A DNA stretch of 12,224 bases from NCBI GenBank assembly GCA_030594675.1, contig JAUVES010000009.1, positions 1 to 12,224 on the forward strand, read 5' to 3'. The notes under the pieces were generated by a model. That model did no database searches, was not told the DNA's origin, and worked only from the letters and a program-made list of their open reading frames with translations. The position numbers were made by a program, and so were the translations under genes. This document shows positions 7,468 through 12,224 of this stretch, in pieces. Every line of letters starts with the position of its first letter. The stretch's first letter is position 1. The DNA comes from Candidatus Nanohaloarchaea archaeon (GTDB lineage: Archaea > EX4484-52 > GLR71).

Positions 7468-7827
7468 ATGAAACATTATTTTTCAGATGTATTAATCATA
7501 CTTTTCATGTTCATGTTAATCAATGCTACGCATACATATTTCCATGAATCTATAGATGCAAACATCTGTGAAAACTTTGGAGGCATAGCAAATATAGAAT
7601 ATTCATTCCTCATGCAAGGCGGAAAGACACAATGCACAACAACGGATGGCGCTATATATCATACAATAAATGATATAGTAAGCTATACTACAAGCGTACT
7701 TGTATTGACAATATTTGCATGCCTTATATTCTTGACTGTATTTTTTGAAAAAAGATATAGCTCTTATGCAAACAAGAGAAAACAATCAACTGCGAACGAG
7801 AGAATATTATCAACACAAGTAAAATAA
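7468..7827 (+). CDS. Small 119-residue membrane protein, unknown function
   Basis: This is the only convincing plus-strand gene. Residues 8-20 form a hydrophobic N-terminal segment (VLIILFMFMLINA), either a signal peptide or a first membrane helix. Residues 21-72 would then be outside and contain Cys34 and Cys56, a possible disulfide. A second hydrophobic helix spans 77-93, followed by a basic tail (EKRYSSYANKRKQ), placing the C-terminus in the cytoplasm. Support for it being real: ATG placed 24 nt after a TATA tract, sensible topology with basic residues on the inside, a T-tract just after the stop, and no competing minus-strand gene. No Shine-Dalgarno is seen, which fits a leaderless message. 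I do not recognise a family. Its position between the giant surface gene and the operon suggests a partner in the same envelope system, but that is only a guess by context. Confidence 0.75.
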   Translation: MKHYFSDVLIILFMFMLINATHTYFHESIDANICENFGGIANIEYSFLMQGGKTQCTTTDGAIYHTINDIVSYTTSVLVLTIFACLIFLTVFFEKRYSSYANKRKQSTANERILSTQVK

Positions 7828-7828
7828 A

Positions 7829-10800
7829 TCATTTCAACTTTTTTATCTTCTTATCCAGATTAAGGATCTTACTCTCATTAAGCTGCTTCAATTCAGTATA
7901 GGATTCCTTGTTTATTATACCATCTTTGGATTCTGTGTCTAAAAGCGTCAATACTCTTTGAATCTTTTCTTTATCTTTTTCAAAGTCTTTTTTCCGAGCA
8001 GCTATCTCTTCTTTGCTCAAAGATCTTCTCATATATCGCTTAAGTGATGCTTTCAATTTGTACTTGTCTTTCTTTCTAATCCACCACACACTGATATATG
8101 CAAAGATTGCAAGCAATATCAGGATTTTTAAGGCAAAAAACCAGACACTGTCCATCCAGCCAGAATCTTCAACATCATATGAGCCCTCAAGGATCATCTT
8201 GGCCTGCTTTATCAATCCGGACACCACCTGTATATTCTGAAGAGCTTCATCATATTTCTTGTTGTCCAGATTATCTTCAGCAAGCCCAATCTGTATCCAT
8301 GCTTGCTCAATAATTCCCCAGACCCTTCTTACATCTTTTCCTATATCCTGTGAAAAACGGGTATCATCTTCAAGCTTATGAAGCTCAATCTTAAGATTTA
8401 TTATATCCTGCCTTATCAAATCTTCAATTGATGTGAATACAACAAGGCGGCCTAACTTATCGGTCACGACCTCATCCGAATTTGCGATAAGTGTAAAAGG
8501 ATATGCGCCTGATTCTGAATTTTTGGGTATCCTGTATTCTATAAGAAATAACACGCTGTTTCCTGAAGGTATTTCCTCATATTTTTTTGGTGTGATATTA
8601 AACCATGAAGTAGATATGCCTGCCAGCGTCAAGGTTATATTATTTAGCTCAAGATTACCGTTGTTCCTGACACGGACCCCAGTAATATCTGTCCAGCCCT
8701 GTACAATGTTTATCTCTTTATTATAGGATTCAATATCAATACTGTAATCCTTATCAAACTCTGGAATCGGATCCAGGTCAGCATATGAGTCCTCATCAGA
8801 ACTATCATCCAGAAAACTTCCAGTTGAAGGCGGGTAATATACTGGTATCTCTGAAGATGGAGGGGGATCTACATCCATTTCAATAACTTCAAAAGTTGCG
8901 GTTGCAGTAATCGGCGCCTGCACAGTATCATATGTTGCCTTGACGTTAAGCGTATTCAACCCGATATACTGGTTTGAAAATATGTATGCGTTCCTTAATA
9001 TAGTCACATTGACGCCGACCGGTGTAAGCACGGCTTCACTAGTATAATAATATGTCTCATTTTCAGATGAGACCCAATAATCAAGAAATACATCCTGCGT
9101 CACCTCACCCATATTCTCTATCAATATCTCAAAATTGACATAATCCTGGCGAGGCACTTCCAAAGGAGGCAATATTGTTACACGGACATCATAAGGACCA
9201 CCTTTTGCAACACGGAACGGTTTTACAGTCTGACTTACGAAACCGTCTTTTGATGCTGTAAGGATTGCAAAATAGTAGCCGGATGACGAATTTATGGGCA
9301 TGGCATACTTGTAATGATAAAGGCCTTTAGAGGTTCTGTTGGCATCACTTAAATTTATGTTAAAATACAGGTTCTCTGCAGGATCATATACGAAAAGCGT
9401 CATGTTATCAGGATCGGTCACATTACCAGCATAAGAAAACCACATCTCAAAACGCATCACATTATCAGGATACCATACAACTGCAGTTTCAAGGTCTGTT
9501 GTCAGCCCTCCGCCACCGCCAGAGCTTCCTGACTGGAGAAGAAATGTTGCATTCTTAGAGGAGTTAAGGACCATGTCCAAAACCGAATCATAATATGACA
9601 GATTTGCTGTAAAATTATAGTCTCCTACAGGGGCATCATTTGCAAGATAAAAAGTAGGTATAGGAGATACCTGTCCAGTTGAATCTGTTGTGAAATTATT
9701 TACATATATAATATTTCCTAAAGGATCAATAAGAGAGATGGTTACATTAGCACCATAAATCCCTGCACCCATAATATCTGTCAGAGTATAATAGATAGAG
9801 CCTGTAGACCCCTGATAATATTTTGTGGAACCCGGAGTGAAACCAATAACAATGGCTGTATAAATTTTAAAGCTAAGATTATTTACACCAATAACTCCTG
9901 TATTGTCCTGCGAATATATTGTCACATTATAGATACCATATACTGTGGTGTTGCCTGTATAATTTGATACATTTCCTGAATAATTTATGAATGCAGACAT
10001 GTTTCCTGAATAATTGAAATACCACTGGCTTAAATTTCCATCTGTTGATATGTGAGATATATTATAGACCTCGACTGTGCCATTTGGTATGGTGACATTC
10101 ATAAATGTCCAGTTTATACCAGTCGTGGACCTATCTGTAACATTTACAAAAAATTCTATATTTGTCTTTTGCGGAGCTACATTCTCGCTCATGTTGATAG
10201 AAAACAACGGCACGATATGAGGTATAAGCGTTATGTTAAAATCATAAGATAATGGCACGGCATCGAGATTGGTTGTGTTTAAGGTATAGTTTTCATAATA
10301 AAAACCTTTTGTCACATTTGTTACATTATAGAGGAACTCAATGACATATGTGGAATTTTTAGGGATTGTCATGTTAGTCTCATTGACTGATGTATAATTC
10401 ACATCTATAGGGTTTACAGTTATGTTTATGGGAACATTGCCTGTATTTTTAATAGAGACAAGACAAACTGTGCCTGTGTCAGGGTTTTCTGCCCTCTCAC
10501 ATGACTTAGGCGTTATATCCCACTGACGCCTTGATAAGACAGTCACATTGAGCTCAACTGTATCATAGCCGCCATCAACTGATGTTATGTTTATTGTTCC
10601 TGTGTAATTTCCAGGCGAGTAAGCAAAAGGCACTGATACATTTACAAAAACCATCTGAGATATATTAACTTCTACATTTGAGATATTGACTGGATTGAAT
10701 GTTATTGTGAAGTCCGGGAGATTTAATACTGTAAATGTTGTGTTTGTCATATTATCATTCCCAAAATTGAATATTGTGAAATTTCCAGCAAGCACAGAAG

Positions 10801-12224
10801 AATTGTCAGGCAATGCTGTTGATACATTCCCTAAGACATCAATTATTGGATTTGACATTATCTGAACGGTAAAATTAAATATAGTAGAATTCAATGACAA
10901 ATCGGGATTGATCCATTCTACTGTTATGTTAAAAGTATAATTTCCAGGAGAGGTATAATTACTAATGCTTATATTAAACATTTTTTCACAGAAGCCACTT
11001 GCATTTAGACGATTGCATTGCTCAAAAGTAGAATTTGATGTGATGTTCTGGAGCATTACCAGGGTCATGTTTGCATCCTTGGCATCTGCAATACCTGTAT
11101 TTGTCAAATTGATTACCACATCAAATGAATCTCCAGAATACAGAGAGATTATTGAAGAAGTATAATTCTGCGGAACTTTCTGCAATGATAATATTGTTGT
11201 TTCCGGCACGCTTACATTTAATGTAATATTTTTTGACCCGCCGTCAACGGAGCTTATATTTATTGTCCCTGTATAATTTCCTGAAGCATAATCCTGCGGC
11301 ACAGTAACATTTACAAGGACAGACTGTGATGTATTTGAAGATAATGATGATATATTTTCAGGAGAGAATGTTATTGTAAAATCTGAAAGACCTGAAACAT
11401 TAAAAGTTATGTTTTTCAGATCGTCATTACCAATGGAATCAACTGTGAAATTTCCGACAGCCATAGTCTTGCCGTCAGCTACAATGCCTGATACATTATT
11501 ATCTATTGTATCAAGTATAGGATTTGAGAGGACATAAGTTATAAATGATATATTGGTCGTATTTGTAAGCTGATTTAGATTTAACCATATCACGCTTATA
11601 TTGAATGTATAATTTCCGGGCGGTGTACTGCTTGCAACAGTAATATTGAAGTCTTTTAGGCAGGAGTCATTCATGGCTACATCTCCGCAGGACTCAAAAG
11701 TAGAGTTAGCGGTCAGATTTTGGGAGAGATATAAAGAGATATTTACTGATTTTGCATTTGCGCCGCCGATGTCTGTGGCATTTACTGAAATGTCAAATGA
11801 ATCTTCAAGAAAAATAGATATGTTTGAGGATGTATGATTCTGCGGTGAAACTTCAAGCGACATCTCAGTCTGGCTTGTTTCAGCATAAAATAATTGTGAA
11901 TCCATACCTGTATTGTTTAACTTTTCAGCACTGCAGTTCAACGTATAAGTGCCTGTTGATGCAGGAGCTGTGAAATTCAGATCATAGGTACCATTACCAT
12001 AATCAGTTATGTTTGTCAAAGGACCTGCGCCATAAGTACAGTTAAGAGTTGCATTTCCTATGTATTCCTCTCTTGCATTTTTCACAGTTATTGTCGCATT
12101 TACCAGACGATCAACAATGCCTGTCGGATTTAAGATTTCAAGAGTCACATTATAAATGTCTGTAACATTGATGGATGTGTTCTCTTCTTTCAATGATACA
12201 TTGCCGGAGTCATATGCTATGACT
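7829..12224 (-). CDS. Giant heavily sequon-rich type I membrane surface protein (N-terminus beyond right edge)
   Basis: Open from the right edge to TGA at 7831-7829, with 1464 visible residues. A TTG at 12193 could serve as a start, but the ten in-frame codons before it continue the same Asn/Ser-rich style, no signal peptide or ribosome site follows, and no stop intervenes, so the gene is 5'-truncated. Numbering from that TTG codon: 10-105 is a beta domain with Cys52 and Cys87; 111-333 and 335-554 are tandem CARDB/NEW3-like copies, each with a CX8C loop; 556-890 holds further sandwich domains, with Cys565 and Cys577; 887-897 is a Gly-rich linker; 900-1105 are more beta domains; 1107-1150 is a Pro- then Asp-rich linker; 1158-1250 is a NEW3-like domain ('GWTDITGVRVRNNGNLELNNITL'). 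Residues 1255-1335 are helical, about 1349-1371 is a membrane helix, and 1372-1454 is a charged coiled-coil tail. Probably a glycosylated stalk, S-layer-like or adhesin protein. Confidence 0.88.
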   Translation of the reverse strand, partial: VIAYDSGNVSLKEENTSINVTDIYNVTLEILNPTGIVDRLVNATITVKNAREEYIGNATLNCTYGAGPLTNITDYGNGTYDLNFTAPASTGTYTLNCSAEKLNNTGMDSQLFYAETSQTEMSLEVSPQNHTSSNISIFLEDSFDISVNATDIGGANAKSVNISLYLSQNLTANSTFESCGDVAMNDSCLKDFNITVASSTPPGNYTFNISVIWLNLNQLTNTTNISFITYVLSNPILDTIDNNVSGIVADGKTMAVGNFTVDSIGNDDLKNITFNVSGLSDFTITFSPENISSLSSNTSQSVLVNVTVPQDYASGNYTGTINISSVDGGSKNITLNVSVPETTILSLQKVPQNYTSSIISLYSGDSFDVVINLTNTGIADAKDANMTLVMLQNITSNSTFEQCNRLNASGFCEKMFNISISNYTSPGNYTFNITVEWINPDLSLNSTIFNFTVQIMSNPIIDVLGNVSTALPDNSSVLAGNFTIFNFGNDNMTNTTFTVLNLPDFTITFNPVNISNVEVNISQMVFVNVSVPFAYSPGNYTGTINITSVDGGYDTVELNVTVLSRRQWDITPKSCERAENPDTGTVCLVSIKNTGNVPINITVNPIDVNYTSVNETNMTIPKNSTYVIEFLYNVTNVTKGFYYENYTLNTTNLDAVPLSYDFNITLIPHIVPLFSINMSENVAPQKTNIEFFVNVTDRSTTGINWTFMNVTIPNGTVEVYNISHISTDGNLSQWYFNYSGNMSAFINYSGNVSNYTGNTTVYGIYNVTIYSQDNTGVIGVNNLSFKIYTAIVIGFTPGSTKYYQGSTGSIYYTLTDIMGAGIYGANVTISLIDPLGNIIYVNNFTTDSTGQVSPIPTFYLANDAPVGDYNFTANLSYYDSVLDMVLNSSKNATFLLQSGSSGGGGGLTTDLETAVVWYPDNVMRFEMWFSYAGNVTDPDNMTLFVYDPAENLYFNINLSDANRTSKGLYHYKYAMPINSSSGYYFAILTASKDGFVSQTVKPFRVAKGGPYDVRVTILPPLEVPRQDYVNFEILIENMGEVTQDVFLDYWVSSENETYYYTSEAVLTPVGVNVTILRNAYIFSNQYIGLNTLNVKATYDTVQAPITATATFEVIEMDVDPPPSSEIPVYYPPSTGSFLDDSSDEDSYADLDPIPEFDKDYSIDIESYNKEINIVQGWTDITGVRVRNNGNLELNNITLTLAGISTSWFNITPKKYEEIPSGNSVLFLIEYRIPKNSESGAYPFTLIANSDEVVTDKLGRLVVFTSIEDLIRQDIINLKIELHKLEDDTRFSQDIGKDVRRVWGIIEQAWIQIGLAEDNLDNKKYDEALQNIQVVSGLIKQAKMILEGSYDVEDSGWMDSVWFFALKILILLAIFAYISVWWIRKKDKYKLKASLKRYMRRSLSKEEIAARKKDFEKDKEKIQRVLTLLDTESKDGIINKESYTELKQLNESKILNLDKKIKKLK
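7839..7844 (+). terminator. T6 tract, likely terminator of the small plus-strand gene
   Basis: A run of six T lies 12 nt past the TAA at 7825-7827, followed by further T-rich sequence (ATCTTCTT). Archaeal termination commonly uses such T-tracts without a hairpin. It lies inside the 3' end of the convergent giant gene. Confidence 0.4.
10532..11191 (-). repeat. Tandem ~220-residue coding duplication, copy 2
   Basis: Encodes residues 335-554. Landmarks matching copy 1: 'VPQNYTSS', 'GDSFDVVINLTN', Cys393 and Cys402 (CX8C), 'SPGNYTFNITV', 'MSNPIID', 'NLPDFTITFNPVNIS', 'PGNYTGTINITSVDGG'. Each copy has two halves, each ending with a 'GNYT' strand, so the unit is itself a pair of related sandwiches. 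Copies are similar but clearly diverged, which points to an old duplication. Confidence 0.88.
11195..11863 (-). repeat. Tandem ~220-residue coding duplication, copy 1
   Basis: Encodes residues 111-333 of the giant protein, counted from the TTG at 12193. Landmarks: 'SPQNHTSS', 'EDSFDISVNATD', Cys169 and Cys178 (CX8C), 'PPGNYTFNISV', 'LSNPILD', 'GLSDFTITFSPENIS', 'SGNYTGTINISSVDGG'. The same landmarks recur in the same order and spacing in copy 2. Confidence 0.88.

Noticed and set aside
10052..10252. Plus-strand open frame of 66 residues (and similar ones at 10965, 11646, 8013, 8098 and 8433)
   Set aside because: All are antisense to the giant surface gene, whose frame carries clear tandem repeats and topology signals.
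12191..12193. TTG at 12193 as the true start of the giant protein
   Set aside because: The frame is open through the right edge, the preceding codons have the same composition, and neither ribosome site nor signal peptide is present, although an exported protein with a C-terminal anchor needs one.

Overview
The window looks like a chromosomal stretch from an AT-rich archaeon, most likely a DPANN lineage such as Woesearchaeota or Pacearchaeota. This is inferred from three things: AT-rich TATA-type boxes upstream of the two transcription units that start here; Shine-Dalgarno sites of the archaeal GGTG type placed 6-8 nt before start codons; and very large, Asn/Ser/Thr-rich surface proteins carrying 'WCGYSL-G-AN' / 'CNDTAGNMN' beta-sandwich repeats, a style I know from those groups. 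I see no rRNA, tRNA, CRISPR, transposase or integrase. The window is essentially all coding; the longest non-coding gap is about 84 bp.

Layout, right to left in the direction most genes are read. (1) 12224-7829, minus strand: a giant type I membrane protein whose N-terminus lies beyond the right edge. It has a sequon-packed ectodomain with a tandem ~220-residue duplication, a Gly linker, a sequon-poor membrane-proximal half, one transmembrane helix and a cytoplasmic coiled-coil tail. (2) 7468-7827, plus strand: a small 119-residue membrane protein that converges on the giant gene with 1 bp between the stop codons. (3) 7398-2 and beyond, minus strand: a run of five co-oriented genes. They encode a 335-residue signal-peptide/C-terminal-anchor protein, a 180-residue signal-anchored protein, a 245-residue secreted protein, an 813-residue type I membrane protein with a lysine-rich tail, and a large secreted repeat protein cut off at the left edge. 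Spacings from the second gene onward are 12 nt, 15 nt and a 4-nt overlap, so at least the last four are probably one operon. The 335-residue gene is 84 bp upstream, with TATA-like boxes in the gap. The small plus-strand gene and the 335-residue gene share a 70-bp divergent intergenic region with one palindromic TATA tract.

Every product carries an export or membrane signal and, apart from the small plus-strand protein whose ectodomain fold is unclear, each looks built of beta-sandwich (CARDB, NEW3, Hydin or Ig-like) domains. The region is therefore best read as a cell-surface locus: long glycosylated stalk or adhesin-like proteins plus smaller envelope partners. No enzyme is recognisable, so the biochemical role is unknown. 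The most unusual points are the extreme N-glycosylation sequon density (about 87 N-x-S/T by hand count in the first ~890 visible residues of the giant protein), the tandem duplications at both ends, and the resemblance of the operon's first protein to the two-domain, C-terminally anchored architecture of bacterial DUF916/WxL-interacting proteins.
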